Assembly: GCF_014696615.1 (NCBI RefSeq) | Contig: NZ_JACJQJ010000065.1 | Location: 1 to 46,757 of the forward strand | Source: Nostoc linckia FACHB-104 | GTDB taxonomy: Bacteria; Cyanobacteriota; Cyanobacteriia; Cyanobacteriales; Nostocaceae | Direction: 5' to 3' | DNA: 46,757 nucleotides | Part shown: one piece after another, positions 32,372 through 41,507 of the stretch | Layout: every line of letters starts with the position of its first letter | Position numbering within the stretch: the first letter of the stretch is position 1 | Translations under genes and position numbers: made by a program | The notes under the pieces: model-generated | Databases searched by the model: none | What the model saw: only the letters and a program-made list of their open reading frames with translations | Told to the model about the DNA's origin: nothing

Positions 32372-32526
32372 AATAATTAAATGTTAGAAGCCAAACCTTA
32401 ATTCACAGCTTAGGTTAGTTAGTGAGAAAACTTTACTGATATCTGCAAATTTTTAATTTGCAGATAGTTGAATATGAGATAAGGTTTGATTTTTAGTTAA
32501 TTTTTACCAGGTGTGAGGTTATACTC

Positions 32527-34149
32527 GTGCAAAAGTTTTGGTTGCATTCTTTGTTATTTAGCCCAGTGATTTTCGACTTGTTGATAGTTGCAGTACCAGC
32601 AATGGGATCTGATGTACCTATCAATCAAGCATCTCAATCTGCTAATGCTGAGAGTATGGGACAAGTAACCTCAGTTTCCCAGCTTTCTGATGTTCAGCCT
32701 ACAGATTGGGCTTTTGGTGCATTGCAATCTTTGGTTGAGCGATACGGTTGTATTGCAGGTTATCCTAACCAAACTTATCGTGGTAATCGCGCTTTGACTC
32801 GTTATGAGTTTGCAGCTGGTTTAAATGCTTGTTTGAATCAGATAAATCAACTGATAACGACGAGTACAGCTGATTTAGTCAACAAAGAAGACCTCGCAAC
32901 ATTGCAAAAGCTACAAGAAGAATATGCAGCTGAACTGCAAACTGTACGTGGTCGAGTTGATGCTTTAGAAGCTCGTACCGCAACTTTAGAATCACAGCAA
33001 TTTTCTACAACTACAACACTGCGAGGAGAAGCAATTTTCGCCTTAGCTAGTGTGTTTGGCTCCGATCGAGCCATCAATACCGATGCTCAAAATGCTGGTA
33101 CTACCAGACAAGGACTTAATGAAAATGCAATTTTAGCCGATCGCGTCCGGTTAAACTTTGATGCTAGTTTTACTGGTAAAGACCGCTTGAGAGTGAGGTT
33201 ACAAGGGAGAAACATCACTTCATTTAATACAGGTGTGACTGGTACTAACCAAACTCGTTTAGGTTTTGATGGCAATGAATCCAACAATGTCAGCATCTCA
33301 GCGCTATTTTACCGTTTCCCCATAGGGAACTCTACGATGGCTAGCATCGCCACCGAAGGGTTGGAATATATTGATGAAGTACCTGCTCTCAGCCGCAACT
33401 TTGATTCTAGTGGTTCAGGTGCGTTATCTCGCTTTGGACGTTATAACCCCATTTATCGGGCAGCAGAAGGGCCGGGTATTATCGTTAATCACAAGTTCAA
33501 TAATGCTTTAACTCTCACTGCTGGTTACGTTGTACCATCTGGTGTTGGTAACGATCCTAATAATGGTAGAGGGCTTTTTAATGGTGCTTACTCCGCATTA
33601 GGTCAAGTTACTTTTCAGCCCATCTCTCCATTAAGTTTGGCTTTTACTTATGTCAACGCCTATTACACCGATGGTAGCGGAGTCTCTGGTAGCACTGGTA
33701 CGGGTTTTGCTAATAACCCATTCAACGGTGCGCGGACTTCTGTGAATAACTATAGTGTGAGTGCTAATTACAAATTCAGTCCAAAGTTTACACTTACTGC
33801 TTGGGGTGGCTACACCAATGCCCAAGCTGAGAATACAGCAGTTGCGAGGAGTAATGCAGAGATATGGAACTGGGCTGTTCAACTAGGCTTTCCCGATTTG
33901 GGTAAAAAAGGAAATTTTGGTGGGATTATTTTTGGTGCGCCACCTTACGTTGCTAGCAATCAATTTGTCAGTGGTGCTAATCGCCGCCGAGACGATGATA
34001 TCACCTATCATTTAGAGGCGTTCTATAGATATAAGCTGAATGACAACATTGCTATTACTCCAGGATTGATATCCATCTTTAATCCTGAAGGTAACAGCAG
34101 TAACCCAAATATCTATGTGGGAGTATTGCGTACTACCTTTACTTTCTAA
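32527..34149 (+). CDS. Cyanobacterial SLH-domain porin (OprB/iron-uptake porin type)
   Basis: A 540-residue outer-membrane protein of the cyanobacterial porin family. Order: signal peptide (about 1-27), SLH domain (VSQLSDVQPTDWAFGALQSL to about residue 115) for peptidoglycan anchoring, a coiled coil (about 118-155), and an OprB-type beta-barrel to the C-terminal TFTF, a terminal Phe expected for outer-membrane insertion. The GTG start at 32527 is supported by GAGG about nine bases upstream. Cyanobacterial porins of this family pass inorganic ions and small solutes. Divergence from phnC and a weak Pho-box-like repeat upstream allow a role in phosphonate or phosphate passage, but that is inference. 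Confidence 0.88.
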   Translation: MQKFWLHSLLFSPVIFDLLIVAVPAMGSDVPINQASQSANAESMGQVTSVSQLSDVQPTDWAFGALQSLVERYGCIAGYPNQTYRGNRALTRYEFAAGLNACLNQINQLITTSTADLVNKEDLATLQKLQEEYAAELQTVRGRVDALEARTATLESQQFSTTTTLRGEAIFALASVFGSDRAINTDAQNAGTTRQGLNENAILADRVRLNFDASFTGKDRLRVRLQGRNITSFNTGVTGTNQTRLGFDGNESNNVSISALFYRFPIGNSTMASIATEGLEYIDEVPALSRNFDSSGSGALSRFGRYNPIYRAAEGPGIIVNHKFNNALTLTAGYVVPSGVGNDPNNGRGLFNGAYSALGQVTFQPISPLSLAFTYVNAYYTDGSGVSGSTGTGFANNPFNGARTSVNNYSVSANYKFSPKFTLTAWGGYTNAQAENTAVARSNAEIWNWAVQLGFPDLGKKGNFGGIIFGAPPYVASNQFVSGANRRRDDDITYHLEAFYRYKLNDNIAITPGLISIFNPEGNSSNPNIYVGVLRTTFTF

Positions 34150-34162
34150 ACCCATCTGCCCA

Positions 34163-34196
34163 TGCGATCGCTTCTCTAATGACAGAGGCGATCGCA
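34163..34196. terminator. HIP1-derived hairpin after the porin gene
   Basis: TGCGATCGC pairs with GCGATCGCA, extended by four more pairs (one wobble) around an 8-base loop. It starts 14 bases after the porin stop. There is no long T-run, so it may act as an RNA-stabilising or weak terminator hairpin. Confidence 0.5.
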
Positions 34197-34258
34197 CTGT
34201 CCAACTCATAGGGCATTGGGTGTGAGTTCCTTTCTCCCTTATGTCCAGTCCTCATTAT

Positions 34259-34511
34259 TCAATCGACATCGCTATCACCAATCTTGGTTACTTGAGAAGT
34301 TTTATCTGCGGATTGTAAAGACAATTGCTCATATATTTGTTTAGGAGGAGTTCTTAAATTCCAAACAATTCCTAGCCATGCAAGTAGCGTCAGAATGTAA
34401 TTTCTCAGGCATGAAAGAACAGTGCTTGAAATTAGGTTTTGGCAAATGTTGGAGATGTATAATATAAGTTCATCATAGTTGAATTCGTTACAAAAATATA
34501 TAAAAATAATC
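34259..34511 (-). pseudogene. Possible remnant of a small membrane protein gene
   Basis: The minus strand holds an open frame of over 80 codons with no ATG, GTG or TTG start, ending in TGA at 34259. It contains a plausible membrane helix (NYILTLLAWLGIVWNL) followed by a hydrophilic tail. An AGGAGG lies at 34515-34520 just before the frame. It may be a decayed gene or chance. The rest of 34197-34787 is AT-rich without features. Confidence 0.22.
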
Positions 34512-34787
34512 TTACCTCCTGAAGATTTTTCATTTACAGTTATTTACTTATACATAGAAGCCAAAAAATCAATAGTCATCAGGTTTTAGAGAGTCGATTC
34601 CACAAATTGACCTCTATTTTTAGTGGGAATAAATTTTAAATTGTCTGATTTCGATACAATTAGAATACATTCTTTGGTGTGTATAAGTTCACCCAAGCGG
34701 AAGATTCAATAGCATAGAAAAACCTAGAACATCCATAGTGTTCATCAAAATTCAAATTATCAGTTTTCAATATGAGCTTTTTATTGT

Positions 34788-37100
34788 ATGGTCAGGCGAT
34801 CGCTCCAAGCATCAATCACTGGAATTCAGCAGGCTAAACGAGCATTTGCCCTCAAGGGATGGACGCAGGAAAATCTGGCAGGAGAAGTGAATTTAAAAAC
34901 TAGACAACCCATTTGGCGGTTTTTTACAGGTCGTCCGGTTGATCGGCATATATTTTTAGAAATTTGTACTGTATTAGACCTAAATTGGCGAGAAATTGCG
35001 GCTAATCCCCCGGCAGAATTCGTAGATCCACAAGAACGCACTCAGGCTAATGTTTTAGATATTGATGCGTTAGTACAAAAAGTGCGATCGCAACGCCGAG
35101 AAAAAATTCAAGACCAGTGCGGTATCTTACAGTTATTGGACATCAGCCACCCTGTTGGCATCGATGACATATATATTGATGTCAATATTTTGGAGGAAAT
35201 TCCCAGCCTTCAGTTGTTTGAAATTTCCAACTTACAAAACCTGAACCCAGAAGAATTTGACCGCATTGGACTAGGTGAAGTATGCCAGAAACAAATATCG
35301 GGTATACAAGCAGTCGAAACCTACTCCAAGCTGAGGGTGCTGGGTAAACCTGGGGTAGGTAAAACCACGTTTTTGCAACATCTCGCCATTCAGTGTAACA
35401 ACGGTGCATTTGCGGCAAACCAAGTTCCTATTTTCATCACACTGAGGAATTTTGCGGAAGAATGTAGACGCAACGGTGAGTTTAGCTTATTGAACTATAT
35501 CCGCCAGGAATTTCTCCGGTCTGGAATTTCCGATCCGTCAGTGATTGAAACCTTACTTTTAGCAGGTAGAGTGTTGCTGTTACTTGATGGGATGGATGAA
35601 GTTCTCAACCAACAAAGCAATGCTGTCTTAGGAGAAATTCGCATATTTTCCGAAAAATATTACAAAAATCGCTTTGTAGCCAGCTGTCGAACAGTAGCTC
35701 ACAAGCTCAGACTGCGAGGCTTTACCGATGTGGAAATAGCCCCATTTACCCAAGAACAAATCATCACCTTTGTGCAAAAATGGTTCGTAGTATTCACCAA
35801 GACGAACGCTCAGGCTGGGCTAGCGCAGTCCCAAGAGTTTATTAAAAAGCTAGACTTACCAGAAAACTGGCAATTTCGCCAACTCATCGTTACACCTCTA
35901 TTTCTGCATCTTGCCTGCTGGGTGTTCCACGGTCAAGAAAAATTTCCGGCTAAGCGGACGGAGTTTTATAAGCAAGGGCTAGATCTTCTCTTGGGCAAAT
36001 GGGATGAAGCCAAAGGTGTGGAACGGGACGAAGTTTACCAAGGATTTTTATTACCACAAAAGCTCAAGTTGCTGAGTCAGATTGCGGCGGTAACCTTTGA
36101 GCAAGGTCAGTACTTTTTTGAGCAACGTGTCATTGAGCAATATATTAGCGATTACATTCAGAATCTGTCGGAAATGACCATAGATGCAGAAGAACTGCAT
36201 CTAAAAAGCGAAGGAGCGCTGAAGGCAATTGAGGCGCAACATGGGCTACTAGCAGAACGGGCAAGAGGCATTTTTTCCTTCTCCTATCTGGCGTTTCAAG
36301 AATACTTCACCGCGAGAAAAATTGTTGCCAGCCATAACCTACAGGCATTAGAGCAAGCGCTGGGAGGACTGGTGAGTCACATCACTGACCCTCACTGGCG
36401 CGAAATCTTCTTGTTGACCGCTAGTATGCTCAGAAGTGCAGACTCCCTGGTGCAGTTGATGAAGCAACAAATTGATGCGCTAGTAGCTCAAGACCCTTAT
36501 CTACAAGAGTTTTTATCCTGGGCCAGCCAAAAATCTCGTACTACTCCCACAGTACCAAAGGATGCAACAGTGCGAGCTTTTTACCTTGCCCTTTCCCGGA
36601 CTCCTCATGTGGCTGCTCACTTTGCCTTAGCCTGTACCCTTGACCAAGGGATGTTTCTTGATGCAGCCTTGGATAACCTATTACTAGAAAGTGCAATTGA
36701 CCACAGCCAAGATTTTGCCTATGCTTATGCCTGTGGAGATGCTCTCTCCAACATTTTGGGTATTGTTCTGGATGCTGGACTGAAAAAATCTCTGCAAAAA
36801 CTCAGAGATCTATTGCCCAATTCTCATCAAAATGGAACACAATTTCAGGCATGGTGGCAAGCAAACTCTTCAGCCTGGGTTGAAAAATTAAAGATGACGA
36901 TCATTAATTATCGTAATATTCACCACCACTGGCAGTTTAGTCCAGAACAACAACAAGTACTGCAACGTTATTATGATGCCAATCAGCTACTGCTCGATTG
37001 TCTGCATAGTAATTGTGAGGTGACGGCTGCTATCAGACAGGAAATTGAAGCAACTTTACTATTACCTCAAAAAGAACTTGAGGATAGGGAATGGCAATAG
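34788..37100 (+). CDS. HTH-NACHT NTPase (bacterial NLR-like)
   Basis: A 770-residue STAND NTPase of the cyanobacterial NACHT type. Residues 1-75 form a helix-turn-helix-like region (FALKGWTQENLAGEV and PIWRFFTGRPVDRHIF). A linker with LVQKVRSQRREKIQDQCGIL precedes the NACHT domain. Walker A is GKPGVGKTTFL at 186-196, Walker B LLLLDGMDEV at 263-272, and sensor Arg is in FVASCR. The winged-helix region includes RGIFSFSYLAFQEYFTA. The C-terminus has WQFSPEQQQVLQRYYDANQLLLDCL, a block common to these proteins. Some bacterial NACHT proteins are anti-phage sensors, so a defence role is plausible. The gene is alone, with no obvious effector partner. Many paralogues are expected in such genomes. Confidence 0.85.
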   Translation: MVRRSLQASITGIQQAKRAFALKGWTQENLAGEVNLKTRQPIWRFFTGRPVDRHIFLEICTVLDLNWREIAANPPAEFVDPQERTQANVLDIDALVQKVRSQRREKIQDQCGILQLLDISHPVGIDDIYIDVNILEEIPSLQLFEISNLQNLNPEEFDRIGLGEVCQKQISGIQAVETYSKLRVLGKPGVGKTTFLQHLAIQCNNGAFAANQVPIFITLRNFAEECRRNGEFSLLNYIRQEFLRSGISDPSVIETLLLAGRVLLLLDGMDEVLNQQSNAVLGEIRIFSEKYYKNRFVASCRTVAHKLRLRGFTDVEIAPFTQEQIITFVQKWFVVFTKTNAQAGLAQSQEFIKKLDLPENWQFRQLIVTPLFLHLACWVFHGQEKFPAKRTEFYKQGLDLLLGKWDEAKGVERDEVYQGFLLPQKLKLLSQIAAVTFEQGQYFFEQRVIEQYISDYIQNLSEMTIDAEELHLKSEGALKAIEAQHGLLAERARGIFSFSYLAFQEYFTARKIVASHNLQALEQALGGLVSHITDPHWREIFLLTASMLRSADSLVQLMKQQIDALVAQDPYLQEFLSWASQKSRTTPTVPKDATVRAFYLALSRTPHVAAHFALACTLDQGMFLDAALDNLLLESAIDHSQDFAYAYACGDALSNILGIVLDAGLKKSLQKLRDLLPNSHQNGTQFQAWWQANSSAWVEKLKMTIINYRNIHHHWQFSPEQQQVLQRYYDANQLLLDCLHSNCEVTAAIRQEIEATLLLPQKELEDREWQ

Positions 37101-37128
37101 AATTTGTCTGTTGATTGCACAACAGAAA

Positions 37129-37157
37129 ACACAGATAAATTTAGATTTTATCTGTGT
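37129..37157 (+). terminator. Hairpin after the NACHT gene
   Basis: ACACAGATAAA and TTTATCTGTGT form a perfect 11-base stem with a 7-base loop, 28 bases after the stop codon. The U-run is poor. Confidence 0.6.
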
Positions 37158-37237
37158 ATGACTCAGGTTAATTTTGGTTTAATTCAGATTTTGATAAGAA
37201 GTCTAATACATCTTGATGGTTGTGATGTATCGACTAA

Positions 37238-37264
37238 AAGGAATTGCTATCTCAGCAATTCCTT
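37238..37264 (-). terminator. Rho-independent terminator of the FAS1 gene
   Basis: Read on the minus strand, AAGGAATTGC and GCAATTCCTT form a 10-base stem with a 7-base loop, followed by TTTTAG. It overlaps the FAS1 stop codon. Confidence 0.75.
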
Positions 37265-37664
37265 ATGCAGGCATTAAAACTGTGTCGATGATGTGGATAA
37301 CGCCGTTATCAGCAGCAACATCTGGTGTTGTAACTGTGGCATTATTTATCTTGACCCCATGCGAAGCGTCAATTTTCACATCTTCACCTTCAACCGTTTT
37401 AGCTGATTTTAATTTAACTACATCAGCTGCCAATACTTTGCCAGAAACGACATGATATGTCAGGATTTTTTTCAGTTTGGGAATGTCTTTCAGCAATGCA
37501 TCTACTGTACCTGCGGGAAGTTTAGCAAATGCTTCATCCGTAGGTGCAAAAACAGTGAATGGGCCGATACCTTTGAGAGTATCTACAAGACCAGCAGCTT
37601 TAACTGCAGCAACCAAAGTACCGAAAGAACCAGCCTTAACAGCGGTATCTACAATGTCAGCCAT
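37263..37664 (-). CDS. Fasciclin (FAS1) domain protein
   Basis: A 133-residue single FAS1 domain: [20 protein letters not shown] at the start, the H1 box [16 protein letters not shown], the YHVVSGKV segment, and the H2 box [14 protein letters not shown] at the end. No signal peptide is visible, unlike many secreted FAS1 proteins, so it is probably cytoplasmic or exported by another route. FAS1 domains support adhesion. Single-domain cyanobacterial proteins of this kind are known but of unclear role. The gene is monocistronic with its own terminator. Confidence 0.92.
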   Translation of the reverse strand: MADIVDTAVKAGSFGTLVAAVKAAGLVDTLKGIGPFTVFAPTDEAFAKLPAGTVDALLKDIPKLKKILTYHVVSGKVLAADVVKLKSAKTVEGEDVKIDASHGVKINNATVTTPDVAADNGVIHIIDTVLMPA

Positions 37665-38501
37665 GTGATTTACCCTAAGTTTTGTGTCATCTCTTTACAA
37701 GGTTTAGTATGACAGACTGTTGTTTCAAATCATGTTTGATTCAACGTTTCAATAGCGTATAAATTGTATGTTTTACCCTAAAAAATCAATTTTTTAGAGT
37801 CAATTTTAAATTGATTAACCAAAATTATATTTTCAGTAATGTAATGTTATCATCACCTGAAAAATAATCATGATGATTTGGTAAAACAAGTACAATAAAT
37901 TAGTAAAAATAAATCTGCATTTAGTAATATTTTATCAAAAAAGTATTACTTTTTAATAAATCCTTGAGCGATTATATAGCAATCCTATTTCAGTTGTGAA
38001 AAATATATGTTGTGGCTGTTAACAGTTAACTGTTAACTGTTAACGAACCTTTTTGCAATATTTCACAAATCATTTAGGATTGCTATCTATGTCTATAGAT
38101 CAATATATTTACCAAAATTCTTAGCCTCCAAAAATTTTGCTAGTACACCTCGGCGTAACTAAGCAGACCATTCTAAACTCACGAAACGCTTACGCTGTAT
38201 TCATTTTGAATTTTGAATTTTGTTAGCGTAGCGTTAGCGAGTCATCTCCCAAGGGGAGAGGCTACGCGAACGAGCGTCATTTTGAATTTTGGGCGTTGCA
38301 TAAATGAGGGATGATTTATTTCACGCAGAGACGCAGAGCCGCAGAGAGAATAAGGAGTTTTAAATTTTTAGCTGTTAAATTTCATCCCATAATTCAGCAA
38401 TGCCGAATTTTGAATTCCGCCTTGCGGTACTAGTTTTTGCTACAATTCCCCAGATATCAGTGTGGAGCTTATCAGGTAGCTTGGACTCTCAAAACCCAAA
38501 T
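37665..38501. other. Intergenic region rich in dispersed repeats
   Basis: No gene seen. It holds a GTTAACA/GTTAACT heptamer run (38018-38044), TTTTGAA heptamers (about 38206-38222 and 38278-38290), and a foldable palindromic repeat at 38223-38275 (GTTAGCGTAGC facing GCTACGCGAAC with an inner TCTCCC-AAGG-GGAGA stem). An ACGCAGAG 8-base repeat lies near 38324-38350. The part near 37680-37950 is AT-rich and should contain the FAS1 promoter. Confidence 0.6.
38223..38275. repeat. Nested palindromic small dispersed repeat
   Basis: An outer stem of GTTAGCGTAGC/GCTACGCGAAC type and an inner TCTCCC/GGGAGA stem. Related GCGTAGCC and GGCGAAGCC sequences occur at 42074-42122 and near 43160-43180. Confidence 0.65.
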
Positions 38502-39323
38502 TTAACCAAATCTACCACTGATGTAATCTTTTGTGGCTTCCTGCTGAGGATGATTAAAAATCACGTTTGTTGAGTCGTACTCTACCAAGTAGCCAGTAAG
38601 ATCTCTTGTTTGGGTAGAGCTAACGTTGAAAAAAGCAGTTTTGTCAGAGACTCGTGCCGCTTGTTGCATATTGTGAGTAACAATGACGATGGTATATTGC
38701 TTTTTGAGTTCGTGAATCAATTCTTCAACCCGCAAAGTAGATAGGGGGTCAAGGGCAGAACAAGGTTCATCCATAAGTATAACTTCTGGTTGCCCAGCGA
38801 TCGCTCGCGCAATACACAAACGTTGTTGTTGACCACCAGATAAGGCTAAAGCACTTTGTCGCAGTCTGTCTTTAACTTCATCCCATAAAGCTGATTGCCG
38901 TAGACTCTGTTCTACCAATTCATCCATGTTATCTTTGTAGCCGTTGACTCTGGCTCCAAAAGCAACATTGTCATAAATTGATTTGGGAAATGGGTTGGCT
39001 GTTTGAAACACCATCCCAATCCGACGACGCACCTCTACAGCATCAATTTCTGGTGCATACAAATTTTTATCGTAAAAATAAACTTGACCTTCGGCTCGAA
39101 ATGACTTAACGAGGTCGTTGAGACGGTTATAGCATCGCAGCAATGTACTTTTACCACAACCAGAAGGGCCAATAAAAGCTGTAACCTGATTTTTGGAAAT
39201 ATTTAGGCAAATATTCTGCAACGCGAGAAACTTCCCGTAATAAACATTGAGGTTTTCTGTGCGTAAAACGGTTTCAGTGTCAATTATTGTAGTAGTATTG
39301 GTAGCCGTAAAATTGTTTAGCAT
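38502..39323 (-). CDS. pstB: PstB, phosphate ABC transporter ATPase (orphan)
   Basis: A 273-residue PstB. It begins [18 protein letters not shown]. Walker A is [20 protein letters not shown]-loop [20 protein letters not shown], signature [15 protein letters not shown], Walker [14 protein letters not shown], and it ends DYISGRFG, all family hallmarks. PstB drives high-affinity phosphate import with PstS, PstC and PstA. None of those is adjacent here, so this is an isolated copy. In cyanobacteria pst genes are often duplicated, and this one probably serves a permease encoded elsewhere. The segment after AFFN ([18 protein letters not shown]) is somewhat longer than in E. coli. Confidence 0.92.
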   Translation of the reverse strand: MLNNFTATNTTTIIDTETVLRTENLNVYYGKFLALQNICLNISKNQVTAFIGPSGCGKSTLLRCYNRLNDLVKSFRAEGQVYFYDKNLYAPEIDAVEVRRRIGMVFQTANPFPKSIYDNVAFGARVNGYKDNMDELVEQSLRQSALWDEVKDRLRQSALALSGGQQQRLCIARAIAGQPEVILMDEPCSALDPLSTLRVEELIHELKKQYTIVIVTHNMQQAARVSDKTAFFNVSSTQTRDLTGYLVEYDSTNVIFNHPQQEATKDYISGRFG

Positions 39324-39801
39324 TAGTTTGATTAGTCACTCTATATGAACTAAGTACCAGGTAAATTACGCAGATATGCTGGTCAATGTTAGCGAGCGCC
39401 CAATAATTGCAGACTTAGTAAGGCCACTTCCAGTTGAAGATTTCTGGCTTATCTATTGTGATTGCTAAGCTGTTACGCATTTAAATTGTATATTTCGCAC
39501 TCAGGTTGTCAAAAGGAGCCAGTGCGTTGGGCGGCTTTGCCGACTTGAAGCAACTGGCGTTCAAGAGTCCAAAGTCCAAGCTAGCCTTTGACCCTGGACT
39601 ATTGACCCTTGACAGTCCTAACGCCAGAATATTTGATTTAGGTGCGTATCAGCTTACCTGATGCGATCGCATCTTTTGAGGGACTTCCAGAAAATAAATT
39701 ATCCAATTTAGTCAGGTCATATTTTCTGTTTCTTCTCTGCTCCCCTGCCCACCTGCTGACTTAGTGATGGTATATTTTTTTAGTTGGAAGTCCCTTACCT
39801 C
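39324..39801. other. Intergenic region with a palindromic repeat
   Basis: No gene seen. An imperfect palindrome lies at about 39517-39561 (GCCAGTGCGTTG facing CAACTGGC). AGTCCAA/TTGACCC-type short repeats follow at 39565-39615. No Pho-box-like repeat was found upstream of pstB. Confidence 0.5.
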
Positions 39802-40251
39802 TCATTGTTTCGCCTGCGGATAAAACAAATATGTCACCCACTCACTCAGCGGGTTTTCATGTTCTGCCAAAGAGTCATCACCCTGGCAACTAAATGTCAC
39901 AAAGTAATATTGTTGCTCTTGCTTGTGGACAAACTTACCGTATTCTATCTGCCGAATTATTTCCATAGAGGTAGCCTTGCCTAATGCAGGGAGGGGGAAA
40001 AGTTTTAAGCTCACATTTAATGGCGGTGATTCAACGAGGTTTTTAATCCCTCTATCTACTACGAGTGAAATTACCCACTCCTGACCCCACGGGTGTGGAT
40101 CGGGCGAAATAATTTGTAGGCAAGGGGTGTTTTTATCGGCCCAATACCATGCGCCCTGATTAAAAGATTGAACAGGGATGTAATTGTCTTTGGGTGGCAA
40201 TTTTCCTATAAATTTGAGAAAATCTGTAACTTGGCGATCGGTTAGGTTCAT
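39802..40251 (-). CDS. Hypothetical cyanobacterial protein
   Basis: A 149-residue protein I do not recognise. It starts NLTDRQVTDFLKFIGKLPPKDNYIP. The middle has PWGQEWVISLVVDRGI, and a YYFVTFSCQGDD strand lies near the end. Alternating hydrophobic residues suggest an alpha/beta protein. No signal peptide or membrane helix. The gene is on the same strand as pstB, 480 bases apart, so co-transcription is unlikely. Confidence 0.6.
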   Translation of the reverse strand: MNLTDRQVTDFLKFIGKLPPKDNYIPVQSFNQGAWYWADKNTPCLQIISPDPHPWGQEWVISLVVDRGIKNLVESPPLNVSLKLFPLPALGKATSMEIIRQIEYGKFVHKQEQQYYFVTFSCQGDDSLAEHENPLSEWVTYLFYPQAKQ

Positions 40252-40953
40252 TGTGACAATTCCTGACTAAAGTACCTGGTATTTTTAAAGGCTTTGATAT
40301 TGGGGACTTTTCCCTTAGAAGTTCTTAAATCCCAAACTAAACAAATTATGAAATTAGTTGTAGACAAGACTTACCCAACTGGCACAGTGACCCTCTGGTA
40401 TAAGAGTCAAGAGTCAAGGGTCAAAAATTTAGATTTTTTGGACTCTTGACATTTGACCTTGGACAAACCTAAACGAAAAAAATATGACATTTGCGTAAGT
40501 CCTATTAGAATGTAATGGGTAATAGCTGTTATTGGATAAGAAATTGAAGCTAATTATTTTTGCTAATAAAAGAATTTGAGGACAGAGAATAGCAATAGTT
40601 ATACCAATTCAAAATTCAAAATTCAAAATTAAGAAAACCATATGTAGCAAGGATTTTTGAGTTGGGATCTGTTGCTAAATTTTGGATAATTGGTATTACT
40701 TGCTTAGTTTCTCAAAGAGTTTTTTATTGCAAACATAGTTTTGAATAAGTTTTATATCGTAGTTAATCAAATAATTCATCAAATCAAACAACACCAAATC
40801 ATACTACAGGAGTAATAATATTTCATCTGAACCATTAAAGTGATACTCTCCTCTCCTACTTTTGATTCAGAATATCCAGTTGTTTAGCCTCTTCTGTAGT
40901 TCCGGTTTTTTCAATACCGCGTTGCACTTAAAATCTTAATCGCAGGTTTTGTG
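40252..40953. other. Intergenic region
   Basis: No gene seen. It contains GAGTCAA/GGGTCAA units facing GACTCTTGAC/TTTGACC units (40404-40467), which can form a long imperfect hairpin, and ATTCAAA heptamers near 40608-40632. Confidence 0.5.
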
Positions 40954-41478
40954 ATGAATTTAACTATTGCCTCTCTTTTCAAGGTTGAGATACTCAAAAA
41001 TGTGCAAATACTAGTTGTAGACAATGACCTCGATAGTGGAGTGCTATACACCTTATTTTTCAAGCATTTTGGCGCAAATGTGATCGCAACTGGCTCCATT
41101 AAAGAGGCTTTAAAAACCCTGACTTGGTTCGTCCCCCACATCGTAATCTGTGAAATAAGATTCTTAGGTGAAAGTATCTGTACTTTACTCGATAAATTGA
41201 CGGCTCTGGAAGCAGACAACAGGAATCATATCCCAATTATTGTGACTTCAACATCTGCCACAAGTACTATTGAACAAATTTTTAAGATAGAAATTGCCGG
41301 ATATTTGATCAAACCAATTGACCTGGATAAATTAGTTGTCATGATAGAGAACCTAGTACCAACTAGAGAAGTGAATATACTAGGAAAAAATAGCTATAAG
41401 CTAATACAAAAAATTAGAATACTTCTGTCTCCCAAAAAAAAGAAAAATTCCCGCGATCGCTTTGACTGGCAATGCTGA
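40954..41478 (+). CDS. Receiver-domain protein with Glu at the phosphorylation site
   Basis: A 174-residue stand-alone response-regulator receiver domain plus a basic tail. Counting from the ATG at 40954 (a GTG lies directly before it), the acidic patch is LVVDNDLDS (Asp23, Asp25). The phospho-acceptor position is Glu67 (HIVICEIRFLG) instead of Asp. The Thr switch is in PIIVTSTSA and the conserved Lys in YLIKPID. A Glu here often mimics the phosphorylated state, so the protein may be constitutively active or act as a scaffold. The last 40 residues are basic with a KKKK run. No output domain and no kinase neighbour. Confidence 0.8.
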   Translation: MNLTIASLFKVEILKNVQILVVDNDLDSGVLYTLFFKHFGANVIATGSIKEALKTLTWFVPHIVICEIRFLGESICTLLDKLTALEADNRNHIPIIVTSTSATSTIEQIFKIEIAGYLIKPIDLDKLVVMIENLVPTREVNILGKNSYKLIQKIRILLSPKKKKNSRDRFDWQC

Positions 41479-41507
41479 ATGCTCTTGCTTCTGTTAAGAC
41501 AAGATTC

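Noticed and set aside
32401-32426. Second Pho-box-like repeat (CTTAATTC and CTTAGGTT) before the porin
   Set aside because: The period is 12 bases instead of 11 and the second unit fits the consensus poorly.
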